DNA from: Sanghuangporus weigelae
Taxonomy: Eukaryota > Basidiomycota > Agaricomycetes > Hymenochaetales > Hymenochaetaceae
Assembly: GCA_033182465.1 (NCBI GenBank)
Contig: CP137319.1
Location: 2,914,001-2,978,000, forward strand
Direction: 5' to 3'
DNA: 64,000 bases
The position numbers and the translations under genes were made by a program. The notes beneath the pieces were generated by a model. That model was not told the origin of the DNA. It made no database searches and saw only the letters and a list, made by a program, of their open reading frames with translations. Position 1 is the first letter of the stretch; each line of letters starts with the position of its first letter. Below are positions 11,489-23,389 of this stretch, piece by piece.

Positions 11489-13507
11489 TCAGAATTTACC
11501 AGTAAATAGGCTCCTAACAGCACAGAATTTGCTAGCCAGCATTAGAAAGATCGACCCCGCAATCATGGTTCCTGCAAATGGAGAATCATCAGCAACTCGT
11601 GGCTGATGCATCCGAATGTCTCGACACAAACCAGCGAAAATCCCGACTTCATGAAACGTGCTATGATGCTGCTTGATGGCACCCGAGATTGGCGGTCCTG
11701 CCAGAGCACCTGAAATAGAACGTAATACAAGCATATAAGTAACCAGAGATTTAAGACATATAAGCGGCGTACCAATAGCCATAATGGTCATCTGTAGGCC
11801 AGTCCGACGTCCGACGTCGTGCGTTGCACCAAGCTGAGCAACCGGAATTGCGAAAAGGCAAACGAACGCTCCAGAAGTAATTCTACGTCCAAATTTTAAT
11901 CCGTGTAATTTGTCCAACAACTCAAGGTGTGCGCACCCATACAGAACCGTCACGGCTGTGAATGAGGCTTTTGTCGTTACGAATGGCCAGATGTATGTAA
12001 ATACAGCAGCCAGCGCCGTACAGATAACCATGACATTGACTGGTCCATAAGATACAGCCAACACACCGCTGCTCAAGCGACCAACGGCAGAGGCGGCATT
12101 AGCGATAGCGACGAGATAGAAGGAAAAACTAGGGTCAAGACCGATTAGCTCCGCACTGACGCTTATGAAAGTCAGGGCTATACGGAGGGATGAGAAAAAC
12201 TCGTGCATTAATGTTAACTGCGGACTGCGTACGAGTATAAAGTCCAAGGAAGGCGACAAATGTTGAGAGTACATAGAATAGGTATGCCGGAGTAAGAAAC
12301 GTCCGCACATCAAGCAACTTCGGAAGGATATCTGGAGGTGGGAGTCGACTACGCATCGTCTATAATAATTATTAGCAATAGAAGAAAGTGATAGTACATA
12401 AATCTCACGAAAATCGCGAAAAAAAATGTTGCCAGGTTGATGAAGGCTATCGTCCTAACAGTCCACTTGAAGCTAATCCAGGGTTAGAGACGACAATAGG
12501 AAACCGATTATCAGTACTCACCCGACGGTAGGAAGTAGATTACGGACCATGATGGGATAGATTATCCCTCCCACTGATCCCCCGAAAGAGATTATGGCGA
12601 AGGCGACCGGCCTTCGATGTTTGACTAAAAATATGGACTATCAGTTGAAGCGGACCACAGTGGTATGAAACCCGATACTTACACCAATGTGATACGACCG
12701 CTATACATGGAATATATATGCAGCCAGCTGCGAACTGCCAAGAAATTAGTGATAACGAAGCAACTTCACGAGATTGTGCTGACCCCAAGGAATAATCCCT
12801 GACAAAGGACAAATTGCCAATATTTTGAGCATTCGGCAGTAAGAAAGTTGGCAATTGTCATAGCAACCGACGCAGTAATCAAAGTCGGTTTGAAGTAGCC
12901 TAAATCAAAGAGCCGGCCAGCCAGTAATCCCTGCATAAAATAAACCAGGATGAAGTCGCGTTCGAACGCCATTGTGAAGTTCACGTACGGGCAAGAAGAT
13001 CAGAGAATACTGATGTTGACATAATGTCCATTGTTCAGTAAGACTCAATAAACTCGTTAGCTTACCTGAAGCGAGCCTATCCAGGCGCTACGAGAACAAT
13101 AAGACAGATGACGCCGACCAGGTAGAGGTTGCTCACATTTGCGATGGGGTATTGCTGACGAGGAGAACCGTCTCATAATAAGCCTGGTAGGTCTGTTGAT
13201 TTTGATTAAGTCGTCATAAACATCACACCACCGAAGACACACTTACACCCCAAGAAACGAAGTAGCCAAACGTGGACAGAGACAAGAAGAAACCCTATAT
13301 TGAACGTGATCGGTAAGACACTCGCAAATGCAATCAGAGCTCACTCACGCCGACTACCAGCAGCCAAGCTTCCAAGCCACCATCCGGGACCTCGTCAGAA
13401 ATATGTGCAGAGTCCGACTTAATCGTTCCAGAGTCCTTGTCGGCGAGTCGCTTAGTGTCCGTGTCAGGAAGCCGATCATCCAGTACAACTGCCTCGGATT
13501 GCGACAT
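11489..13507 (-). CDS. MFS transporter, monocarboxylate (MCT) type
   Basis: The start at 13507 gives MSQSEAVVLDDRLPD. A polar N-tail is followed by VPDGGLEAWLLVVGGFFLSL, the diagnostic opening of fungal MCT-like transporters, then TFGYFVSWG, AWIGSLQYSLIFLPGLLAGR, GYFKPTLITASVAM, FAAGCIYIPCIAVVSHWF, FGGSVGGIIYPIM and, in the second half, ANAASAVGRLSSGVLA, GAFVCLFAIPVAQLG and GALAGPPISGAI. About ten introns are removed without any stop, and the C-terminus SLFTGKF ends at 11489. The product is roughly 440 residues with 12 predicted helices in the plasma membrane. The family moves monocarboxylates such as lactate or pyruvate, and in fungi many other small acids. D-lactate dehydrogenase lies 5 kb away, so a shared role in lactate use is possible but unproven. 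Confidence 0.85.
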
Positions 13508-13860
13508 GGGGAAGCTGTATCACGTTGCGTTGGCTGAAAACGAGACTCTGCTACTTCTAAGGATAGTTAGTACTGTGTTACTTGAGGTTGTGGAAAGTAT
13601 GCGAAAACTCTGGCGACGACCTTAATCGCCTGTTAGTCGCCGCTCTGCCTGCCGTAAGGTGAAAATGAGAATCCGCAAGGACTTCCATCTACCAGAGCGG
13701 AGCAGAGCAGAAGCCGGCTTAACATCAAGGAGGTTACCGTTAAGGATATTGCAGAGCTATAATACGTGTTACCGTAAAGCGGCAGGAGAGCCGCGTCTGT
13801 AATGTTCTCATGGACCCTATGAGTAGACCTCAAGGGGAGGCACAACGGGTTCTATAACCG

Positions 13861-14180
13861 AACCGCGATGATGATATATGATCAGAAATGGAATTTGATA
13901 AGCAAAATATCGGTATGCATATCTCCATTTAGGATATAAAGAATATCCATAAGGCTAGAATTTCAAATATCGATTCGCATAATCATAATATTAATGGCGA
14001 TGATACTTGCTATGTCATCGTTACTACTGTAGTACTTACTAGTCTAGTACTAGTACTGATATTCTATATTGAAATGAATATCAATATTAATCAGAATGCC
14101 ATAATAAATATCATCACCTAGGATATACAAATCGATATTTTGCTTATCAAATTCCATTTCTGATCATTTATAATCACCGG
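13861..14180. repeat. AT-rich inverted-repeat element (MITE-like)
   Basis: Positions 13878-13911 and 14133-14166 are a perfect 34-bp inverted repeat beginning TGATCAGAAATGG. Imperfect pairing continues outwards to ACCG at 13861 and CGGT at about 14181. The 220-bp core is very AT-rich and itself contains smaller palindromes around CTAGTACTAGTAC. No target-site duplication was convincingly found. It lies between two divergent genes and contains no coding sequence. Confidence 0.6.
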
Positions 14181-14628
14181 TCAAATACTTCTTTGCCCTT
14201 GTGATTCTTGTCTCCGATCATCATGCTAAGAAGCCGTAGCAATGGTAATATGTCGCCTGGTGGGGAAGACCAGAGCTTCAAGTCTACGGACACTCCATTC
14301 GATCCACAACAAACTGAACATATAGATCTGACAAATTGGATATGACGGTTTGTTCTTTTCCCGTGTACTTTATATTTCAATTTGAAATATCTTGAGTATA
14401 CTACGTACATTGACTGTTCTTGTGAGGTAGGGGGGGGGACGATTCTAATTTTACGTGTATCGATTTCTCTTATTATGGCGCACCATGCTCGAGCTCCGCA
14501 TATCTCTGTCCTTTCATTTCCACAATGGTAACACATGCTCAAGAACTAGTAGTGCTTCTAGAGCACTCAAAGTTAACGACAGTACGTTGTTTTACTGCAC
14601 GAAAACTACGTCAAACTAACGTAGTACC

Positions 14629-16160
14629 ATGATGCAGTACATAGACTGTAAGTATTCTTTGTTTACTATACTACGCCTTGCTCAAGCTGTTCATTAGTCG
14701 CCAGTCTTGCGCTTCTAGTAATGAAAAGTTCCACTTTACACACTGCGAATCACTTACATCTGTCCGCACAGGTCTATGAGTACGCGCTCACAATAGAGAC
14801 AGAACGAAGCCTTATTTGGACAATGCCCTGGTCTATAGCGAAGCTGCTCTTTATTGCTACGCGATACTTGCCTTTCGTTGACACGACCATAGTCCTTTGG
14901 CGTACGTACCCATTAAAACACCAGTTTGGAAACTACATATTCATGACTTGAATAGATCAGCTGGGAATGGCCATGACAAATGGCCATTGCCAGTTTGCGT
15001 ACAACATTACAGGTTGTAAGTGGTCAGTGACAGAAACAGACAGACAGACTTATTCTTGTGCAACGGATACCATTAGGGTTGCAACTGTGTGGAATATTGC
15101 TTGCTGAAAGTTCGTGCATGATCTCGTGGTTTCCCCATCTAACTCATATCTCTCTCACTCAGTTATTCTCGTCTTGAGAGCTTGGGCGATATGGGAGAGG
15201 AGGAGAATCGTCGGAGTTCTCTTACTTGTCTGGACTGTTGCGATCTGGTTGCCAGAAATAATTTTCATGGCGAAATTTCTGAGCACTCTGAAATGTGAGT
15301 ACTATTGGCAAACTAATGAACGTACTACCAACGCCTTAGCTAATCCGATCCCTTTAGTTTCTCCTTTACCCGATGGCATTGCAGGTTGCCTCGTTGTAGG
15401 AGGTAGCTCCATTCTCACCGTGAATTGGACTCTGCTCATGGTATTCGAAGCCGGTAGAAGACTTCAATTACATGCACGGGTTCTTCCAGATACTGATACT
15501 GAGCATGCAGGTGTTCTATGTTTCATGCTTGTTGTGGGCTTTCGGACTTGTGAGAAGCGTCTATCTGTCACGATTCCTGAGCGCAGCTGATCGTCTTCTT
15601 TACCAAAGACAAAATCCATGGCAATTCCGCTATGTTCAAAGCCGTTTATGGAGACGGTATGTCATATACATAAGAAGGATACATCAAATTGACTTTGGAC
15701 TCCTTCGATAATACCAGGATCTCTTTTTTACTTTTATCTCTTTGGTTAGTCTCTGGATTTCGCTGATGTTATACAATATATTCAAGATCCTGTAGCGTTA
15801 TCCGTTGCAAATGTCGTTGTAATCCAGACCCTGCCGGTCAGCGACTCTATTCGTCGAATTTATTTTCGTCACTTATATCTTCGCAACAGGCGGATTTCCT
15901 GAACACACTTACAAGGTGAGTAGTGTTGGACGGGAAGGCAATATGATTAACAGTCTTTTAGCCTCGAAAGAGTCCTGCATTCCGTTTTGGCATGTCGCAT
16001 CCTCACAAATCTGCGTCGAGTTGGTAGGAAGACTGTCATTCAAAGCGGAATCAGTACAGGGCAACTTGAACTAGCGACGTTGTCTCTTGACTTTCGTGGG
16101 AGGGAGGCACTCGTACGGACGGCCACAAGCTCCAATGTTACCTACACCGATGAAATGTAA
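14629..16160 (+). CDS. DUF6533 seven-helix membrane protein
   Basis: This is a fungal multi-helix membrane protein of unknown function. The diagnostic DUF6533 block is built across two introns: ASLALLVYEYALTIETE, SLIWTMPWSIAKLLF, ATRYLPFVDTTIVLWH. It is followed by ILVLRAWAIWERRRIVGVL (the conserved xLRAxAxWxRRR loop), LPEIIFMAKFLSTL, SILTVNWTLLMVFE, LFALSVANVVVIQTLP and the tail RVLHSVLACRILTNLRR. Several introns of 45-60 nt are needed. The start MMQYID at 14629 is the nearest ATG in phase with the first conserved exon and is the least certain part; the stop is at 16158-16160. A GPCR-like topology has been suggested for such proteins but no ligand is known. Confidence 0.75.
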
Positions 16161-17879
16161 TGTTTCCTTCCAAATGACAGGTGTAAATGCTAGGTCTCGA
16201 AAATACATACGCATTTTCGAGTGACGAATTATCACCAGCACTATTCTCAAGCTGAAAGAACGAGGAATCTTCGCAAACAAAACAACTTATAATGCCAAGG
16301 AAATTACGAAGCCAGTATCTACTGTCTGGGGTCTTGGTGCCGATAGTCGGCTTTGACGTGGAGATGCGGACATTTGTATTGTATTATTTCTTGCTGGTCG
16401 GTCTACACATAAACTCCGTAGCCTTACAAGGAAATGAGTGGTTATTCACCCACATTTTACATAAAAGCCTCGCAGTCGAGTAGTTTCTGGGGCTTTGGGG
16501 CCCGACATGTCAAATACAAGAGGTAATAGCATGAGCTTCTTGATAATTTCAAAAACATGAATCCTAATCGGAAACGGCGAACGGTCACCTCGGAGGTCTG
16601 TAATATCACCATCATGCGAAGAGTAGACTTCCATAAGAAACCATACATGATGGTTGCCGTATTGATCATAGAAAATGAGCCCCTATCTGGATAGCCAGAC
16701 TCGCAAAACGGGTCTATAACCGTTTCCAACACTCCGACTGAATATTGGCGGGTAAAGGACCTCTGTATGGATAGATGAAGTTCAAGGCAGATGGAAGACG
16801 CTCACAGGGCTAGATGCAACCAAGATATGGCCATTCTACCTTCGCTTGCACTTGGCTAGGGTGTCTTCGTATCAACATGTTGTATTCGTTTGCGTATTCC
16901 TGCTCTTCACTTGGAATCTGCGTCTTACAGACCGAAATGGTAAGTCCATCCACGATCGAATAACACATATCTTCGGTTGTTTATCCAGGAAACGACAAGA
17001 AGTCGTACAACGCGATCCTGCAAATTTCCCGAGGGAACAGCTATGTCGATCAATTAGTTCAGACTCGGTTAAGATGCAGTGTCAATGCTAAGATCGGAAG
17101 AAGAGCTCTTGGGCCTCCTATCTCTTCAACTCTGACAACGAAGGAAATGCAAGGTTGTTAAACTAGTCTAGTGAAAAGATCACTCACGATTCCCAAAGTC
17201 ACATCCATTGCACAAGGTCGTGAATTTGCAGCCAGAATACCATCTTCTTTTCAATCAGGCATCATGAAGGTGCAAATATCGGTAGCAGTTTCTGGTTATG
17301 AAGGTCGTCCGTCCTTCGATTGGCATTTGGTGGCCTCAAATTGAGCTTTAGGATTACTACTCACTAGCGCATGCATCTCAGACGCTGCTTCACAATTGTC
17401 ACCTTCGATCATCAACTGAATAAACATTGAAGATCACTGAGACGCCAGTTGGGCTCGTCATTCTCGCTTGTAATTCTACGCCGCATCCTAATAGCTCTTT
17501 ATGGCCCGAGATACCAATTGGAGCATGGACAGGTCAGATTGGCAAGGATGCACGAGACAACTTCATCTGCACATTTTGAGGCATAAAGACACCAGAACTT
17601 CAGGCAGGAGGACTAGAGCCACACTGCTATTTCTTCTATTAAGATGTCCTAGACGTCCGGACACTGTTATAAGGGGAACACTGTCGAGATGCAAAACTGG
17701 TGCTGACACATGGTCAGATTAGAGAGCTGTCCCTTTCGGGAGCGAAGTTCACACGCTAGCTATTCATTTCTTTGCGACCGGCTAATTCCTGGGCTCAGTC
17801 TCGTTTTAGCATACTCTTCCGTCTCCTTAACATATTGAATCATCGCTGCAGCGTCCAAAGCCTAGCTTTTGCCGCCCGT
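16161..17879. other. Unassigned region with one possible exon
   Basis: No complete gene is recognised. A plus-strand segment at about 16988-17157 stays open and reads like an exon (SYVDQLVQTRLRCSVNAKIG, then ALGPPISSTLTTKEMQ), but its flanks do not join into a model and the family was not identified. Open frames on minus around 16457-16732 lack motifs. Confidence 0.3.
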
Positions 17880-18500
17880 TATGACGAAGTTGTCCACGGC
17901 CAAGTGCAACGCATTCTTGATCCATGACTCAGGCCATCCCAAACGACAGCAATGAGGAGTAAACCGTATTGGTGATATTGTAGATCAGACAAGTGCGTCG
18001 GCTCTTACTCCTGACAGTATGGCTACTAATCACCGTGAAGATGTATTCACTTCGACTTCTGCCACTTGCCCATCAGTTCCATGTGCGCATTGTCCCTGTC
18101 AACAGACACGACTATACAGGGTTCAAGTCTTGAATGCGTTAGATCTCTTCAATCGACGAGGCCAGGACGGAAGTGCTCGAGGTTACATAAAGGGTGCGCG
18201 AAGGTTCTACGGCTCCCTCGAGCTCTTTGTTCAGAAGGAGAAATTTTTTAAAAATGGAGGACTCGTCATTGTTGGGCAACCATTCCACGCGAACTGGATG
18301 ACAGTGATCGAAACAAATCCAAGCCGATCAGTCTCGCTTGTCTGCTTTTATTCAGCGGTGGATTCTATGCGGTGAGCCCGATTACTTGGAACATAGTTAG
18401 TTCATGACAGTTGATTGTAGACTCGCCTTTCTACTCCAGTCCTTGAAATAGATCCTAACTCTATAGCCCGTTCTTTTGAACCGTTCCACTTTCAAGCTTG
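17880..18500 (+). pseudogene. Alpha/beta hydrolase relic 1
   Basis: This is a fragmentary copy of the hydrolase seen best at 41085-42320. Recognisable pieces, in more than one frame, are AFLIHDSG (about 17915), a frameshifted equivalent of the LLPLAHQF block (about 18055-18110), a GARRFYGSLELFVQKEKF helix and GGLVIVGQPFHANWMT at about 18256-18305. In the intact family the last piece is the nucleophile elbow GWSxGANW; here the serine is replaced by proline and the flanking Trp by Gln. With the frameshifts this cannot be an active hydrolase. Downstream similarity fades by about 18500. Confidence 0.6.
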
Positions 18501-19959
18501 TCCATAACCTTCTAGCAGAAGAGCGGTATATGCGGCGGCTTTACATCGCGGTCACAAGCAACACCACCCATAGGCAAGCTTTTATCTCTTGACGATGGAT
18601 TCGGTGGTGCATGGAGAATTTCATCACTATTGGATACGCTTGCTAAGCTGTCCTTCTACCAAGTTCGTCAATTATCCACTACCAGAAGGGCCGAGCACTG
18701 CGTCGGCGGGGGCTGCCATCCGGCACATAACTCTGCGATGCAGGCGGGCATTGAACCCGACTTAGGCCTTCATTATACGCGAGTACACCAAACGTTACTG
18801 GAGTCCTTCGATGAGCGTCACAAACTCATTTGATAAGGTACGCATGTCAAGTCGAACTCCATTCCCAGTACTTTGCTGACGTTCATCTCCGTATTTATAG
18901 TTCGTTGATGCAAAGATTCCTGGGCTCGTACGGACTAAAAGCAGGGCACGCTTGCTAGAGCTTTGTGAAAGGGGAATGCGTTAGTGATGGAGCCTTCAGT
19001 ACCCTCGTCTACAACTGGTTCCTTTTTTCTCTCTTCCGCTTCAATATGCGGAGTTACGAAAGGGATGAAGTCAGCGAGAGCATGTATGAGTTGTTTATGT
19101 TCTGAATGTCGCGAATAGCTACTGACATTGCTATCATCAGGTCGAATGAACACCGCGGAAATGGATGTGCGGAAAATAGTTTGCTCCATACTGAGTGCGT
19201 GTACAAAGGGGTCAGCCACGCGGCAGTGTATGTGATCTTACACGGAGAAATTCGGCTGTCGGTTATGCAGGAGAGAATGCCCGTGAGTCTCGAAGAGGAG
19301 GCCTTCCCCCTTCCTTCGTGTTCGAAATGCCTGGACCTTTGGGTGCGCCTGACATGATTACTCGACTTGCGTGATGTCCCTATTCCCCGCTGATAGCGTT
19401 TCGGGGCATACAGAGGAGATTATGGAAACGTTGCAAGCACTGGCGGCAATCAAGAAATCTTTCGGTGGGAGGGATTGAAAGGGCGACCCTATCTAGAAAG
19501 TTATATTGTATCGCGTGGTATGTGGCTATGTTTCATCCTTCTGAGCCAAGTACATACCTAATGCGAGACTGACTGAATTCAAGGTTCCCTAACCTCTCCT
19601 GTATGTTACTCGAGGTTATCGCATTATCTTACAAGAACACATGTCTGGCTGCTCTGTTTGCGGTTTTTCCATGACTTGGGCTTCCTACCTTCCATCTAGT
19701 CGACACCAGCGACTCAGCGGTTAGAAATCCCGAGCTACACTCGCGTGTGATGGCGCGCAGAGGTTGAATCCCCTGCTTTCCACCTACGGTCCCCAAGGCA
19801 AGGTCGATCTGATGGTTCGTAACCCTGAACAAGTAACCGCGAGCGGCTTTTCCATAATTCTTCCTTCCTCGAATACTGAATCATATATACATTATCTTCA
19901 GCTACCGGAGGCCCGATTCTCGACGACAATAATGAAGAACATATATCTTAGTGATCCTG
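18501..19959. other. Decayed sequence, no supportable gene
   Basis: Short open frames on both strands (for example 18630-18833, 19106-19357 plus, 18935-19219 minus) show no recognised family. The segment at about 18830-18905 resembles 37210-37290 (shared CGTATTTATAGTTCGTTGATG-like and TGTCCATCTCCGTT-like words), suggesting the hydrolase relics were copied together with their 3' flank. Confidence 0.3.
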
Positions 19960-20330
19960 CATAGCTTCACTTGGTATGCAGGTGCGTCGGCTCTTCCCCA
20001 TCGACGGTGTACATACTAATCTCTATGAAGAATCAGGCAGAATTCTCCCGTCTTGTGCCATTTTCCCGTCAGTTCTACGCTCAGATTGACCTTGTTAATA
20101 GACTAAACAGGATGGTCCACTCCTTTTGATGACGAGCAACCGCATCCGATCCCATCAGTCAATGCGACTGGGACATATGTGGTCAGGATCACATAAAGGA
20201 GCGCGCGGAAGAGTACCACGAGTTCCTCGAACTCTTTGTTCAGAAGACGACCAGAAGTCTCGTACTTACCACATTCGACACTTCGGAACTGTCTTGCCCC
20301 CGTTCAAGATATTTATCTGTCAGTTATCAG
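19960..20330 (+). pseudogene. Alpha/beta hydrolase relic 2
   Basis: This is a short degenerate copy of the same hydrolase family. FSRQFYAQIDLVNRLN corresponds to HQFNARIVLVNRRD of the better copy, DDEQPHPIPSVNATGTY to the DDEELRPISSIDA linker, and EEYHEFLELFVQK to the ELYEFLELFIQE helix. These pieces lie in different frames. Nothing of the catalytic serine, aspartate or histidine region was found. Confidence 0.55.
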
Positions 20331-21169
20331 CCCTGTGATCTCCATGCTCGCGGTTGGACCTTAGGGAATTGTTGAAGACTGGAGATTTTGGAGAGAGAAA
20401 AGCTCGTTTCGATGCTTCCTCGACATGATGCGGCAGGTCAAATTATGCGTCTTTTTCGAAGGTTCCGATCTTTCCCAATCCCGTCGGTCTTACATAGTGC
20501 TTTGGCATTTCTGAAGGCCTCGCTCATAATGTCGAGATGCTCGATAACCCACTCTCGGAGATACGATGCACTATGCCGTCGAATGTGTTTCGTTCTGCGG
20601 ATGAATTGCGGGGTCAAGGCTGAACTGCGGGAAATAGAGAGTCATCGGTAGCGTCATCACGATGTCGCTCAGTTGTATGGAACACGACGGAATTACGAAG
20701 ATATACTTTGGTAGACTTATTGTCCAGTGACTCGAGTGTGTGACGGCAGATGCTGAATCAATATTTATTTATCAACATAGAAAGTTTGGCACGGACGTAC
20801 AACTTCAAACATGAGATCAAGTATCGTTCAATCAGCCCTACCTGCACTATCCTTCCGACATGTCGAAACCCAGATTGACTATAAAGAGGAAACGAACTTG
20901 TTAGAATGTTGCGCCTGTTGCGACTCGTCACGACAGAGGCCTCGACTAGGGAGTATTCAGTATGATTTACTGTGGGCTAATCAGCTGGAGCAGGCTCAGC
21001 ACTAGAACATATTGTTGCAAATAATCATGGCGGAAAGGATCACCCACTGTTCCGCGCAGCAATTATGAACTCGCCGTTCCTCCCGTTTCATTATTATTAC
21101 AATGATACTATACCAGAGGTTGATTTATAACATCCTGGCTTTATGATTTGACATCTAAATTATAACTAG
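20331..21169. other. Intergenic, nothing recognised
   Basis: Short open frames (20388-20651, 20811-21005) have no motifs. The N-terminal half of the carboxylesterase that follows, including the expected GESAG nucleophile elbow, was looked for here and not found. Confidence 0.4.
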
Positions 21170-22235
21170 AAACTGTATAGCAATGCCGTCTCATTCGCGA
21201 AGTAGGTCTTCCTTTCCTCATTATTGTGTCTTCTTTCTTCTAAATTGATAATTAGCTGCTCGAGTTCGTCGGATACACTGGCTTGTCTCCGGTCCGTGGA
21301 TGCATCAACTCTTTTGGATGCCGATTCGGCAATAGGCTCGAATAATTTCTTGGAGACATATACCTTTGTCCCGGTGATAGATGGAGTCCTTATCACAGAG
21401 CGCCCTACCGTTTCTCTAGATCGTAGACTTGTGAACGGAGTAAGCATAGGAGCTGTCCCTTCCTCAGCTTCCTTTTTCTCAAACTACCCGTCTTCATTCT
21501 AGGAGGTCGTTTTGATAACTACGAACAGTCATGAAGGCAATTTCTTCGTCAATAGCACGACTTTAGTTACTGCAGGATTTACACTGATAGATTACATCAC
21601 ACAACTTTTCCCTCGTCTCAACGAAACTCTTATCCAAGGGACCGCAAGTATCTATTCCAGGTCTGAATTCGCGACTCTTGAGGCTCAGGCCGGTGCCATT
21701 TATGGACAAAGTAGGTTTCTTGAAACCTATTTTATGTGCTTTACTCACAAGGTAAACCTTGTAAAGGCATCATCATTTGTCCGGCATATTATGTTCTGGA
21801 TGCGTTTGGTGGTCGCGGATGGAAAGTTCGTGCTGAGTTATGTTTACATATTGATCGCTGATGCATTGCATCTCTCAAGGGAGAGTTCGCGATTGAACCT
21901 GGCACTCATGCCCTCGACCTGTCTTACGAATTCCTCACGTAAATGATATTAGCTACGTTTCTTGTGTTAAGCACTAACATCTCGCTTTCAGCTTTGACAT
22001 ACCACCTACCATCAATAACTCAGAGTTTCAGAAAACCTTTGCTCAATCGTTTTTATCTTTGAGCATATCGCAAGATCCCAATATCCACATCGAGCCTTCG
22101 GACATTGAGCCGTTTTGGCCTCTATGGTCGCATGGATCTCATGAGATGTTTTTCAATAAGACGGAAACTGATGTCCCAGTAGTGAAGGTGATACAAACGG
22201 ACTCAGGACTTCTTGAACGTTGCCGGCGAGTATAA
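21170..22235 (+). pseudogene. Type-B carboxylesterase, 3' half only
   Basis: This is the C-terminal half of a secreted fungal carboxylesterase/lipase of the cholinesterase superfamily. Exons read SSSDTLACLRSVDAST, FVPVIDGVLITERPTV, TTNSHEGNFFVNSTTL, YITQLFPRLNETLIQ, CPAYYVLDAFGGRGWK, FAIEPGTHALDLSYEF (with the catalytic His region GTHALDL) and SQDPNIHIEPSDIEPFWPLW. The end LLERCRRV is followed by TAA at 22233-22235. Introns of 40-60 nt fit well, so this half is well preserved. The 5' half with the oxyanion hole and GESAG serine is absent upstream, so the remaining piece cannot be catalytic. Loss may be recent because the remaining frame is largely open. Confidence 0.7.
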
Positions 22236-22295
22236 CTTCTGAGCTTCGTAATTGACAATCTTCGGTGTGGCGAGCCAGACTGAAGATTTAGGTCT

Positions 22296-22354
22296 GCGTC
22301 GGAGGTGACGGAAGAAGCCGAGGCTTCTTTCGTTCCTACCATCACCTCCGACGC
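22296..22354. repeat. Strong stem-loop
   Basis: A 13-bp perfect stem (GCGTCGGAGGTGA at 22296-22308 pairing with TCACCTCCGACGC at 22342-22354) encloses a second palindromic block, GAAGAAGCC/GGCTTCTTTC. It lies 60 bp past the carboxylesterase stop codon. It could be a 3'-end structure or a tiny inverted repeat; no function is shown. Confidence 0.5.
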
Positions 22355-22359
22355 GTCGT

Positions 22360-23389
22360 CTAGCAGTTGAGAAACTCTGTTGCAAATTTCACCCACCCTC
22401 CACTCCCTCAAGTACGTTTTTATCTCGTCTACTAACAGTTCCGTCTTCCACTCCACTCCACAGCCTTAAACCATACATATGGACTATCACAAGCTCAATC
22501 TTCCACGCGGTAAACATTCTTACGAACAACAGAAGAATCCCACCCACCTCTCCACTTGCTTTCATCGTCCCGCCCGCCCTTCGAGCCGTAGCTGACCTTG
22601 CCACTTGTAGGATCAGGCGTGACGATGGGAGCCGGAGCCGCCTTCAGCGGCTGGCACCCATCTCCTCTTCTCTTCTCTTTACCTGTTTCTCTCAATAATG
22701 CAGTGTATATGATAATTGCGAAATGTGCAGAACAAACAAAATGTCATTTTCTTGTACAGCAAGTCCGGAATGAAAGACGCAGACGAGAAATTGACCTATT
22801 TTTCAGCTGGTGGAAGAGCATCTCGAGCGTTGTTGGCCAATAGGATATCTAGATGCTTCGCTTTACAGTTAGAAATTGTCATGACTGCATAAAGTGTCAA
22901 TCAGATATATCGGGTGACTTCATCACTTATCTGGACCACTCGTCTGAGCTTGAAGGTTGGCGTCTCGTAGAGGCAGGATAAAATTACTTCGCCCTGGAAA
23001 GGCCATTCTCGTCCCTGAATCGATCATAAGCCAGCTTCCGTCAACTCATTTGTGACTATCATCATATCTGACTTTATGGTAGACCAATGTAACACCTGGC
23101 ATTCGACTGCGAGTGTTCTATCGATTGTAATTATAATATTCCATCATGAATACCTGAAGGTTTCTGGCAGTATGTTGGCATAATTCTCTGCTTTACCAAG
23201 TTCGAGACTTTCAGTGATGAAAATCACGCAGTACGTATTGTACATAGGCCATTCTCAGTTTTTAACACTGGTCACTGGATCTCTAAGACTGTGATACACT
23301 TGCATTAAAAGAGCAAAAGTACAGATGATTGTCACCGTGGCAGAACTTACACTTCCCGGACAAGAAAGTCGATTTTCGAATTCAAACGC
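22360..23389. other. Intergenic, nothing recognised
   Basis: Open frames on minus (22389-22604, 22495-22695) are low-complexity and motif-free. No gene is supported. Confidence 0.4.
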
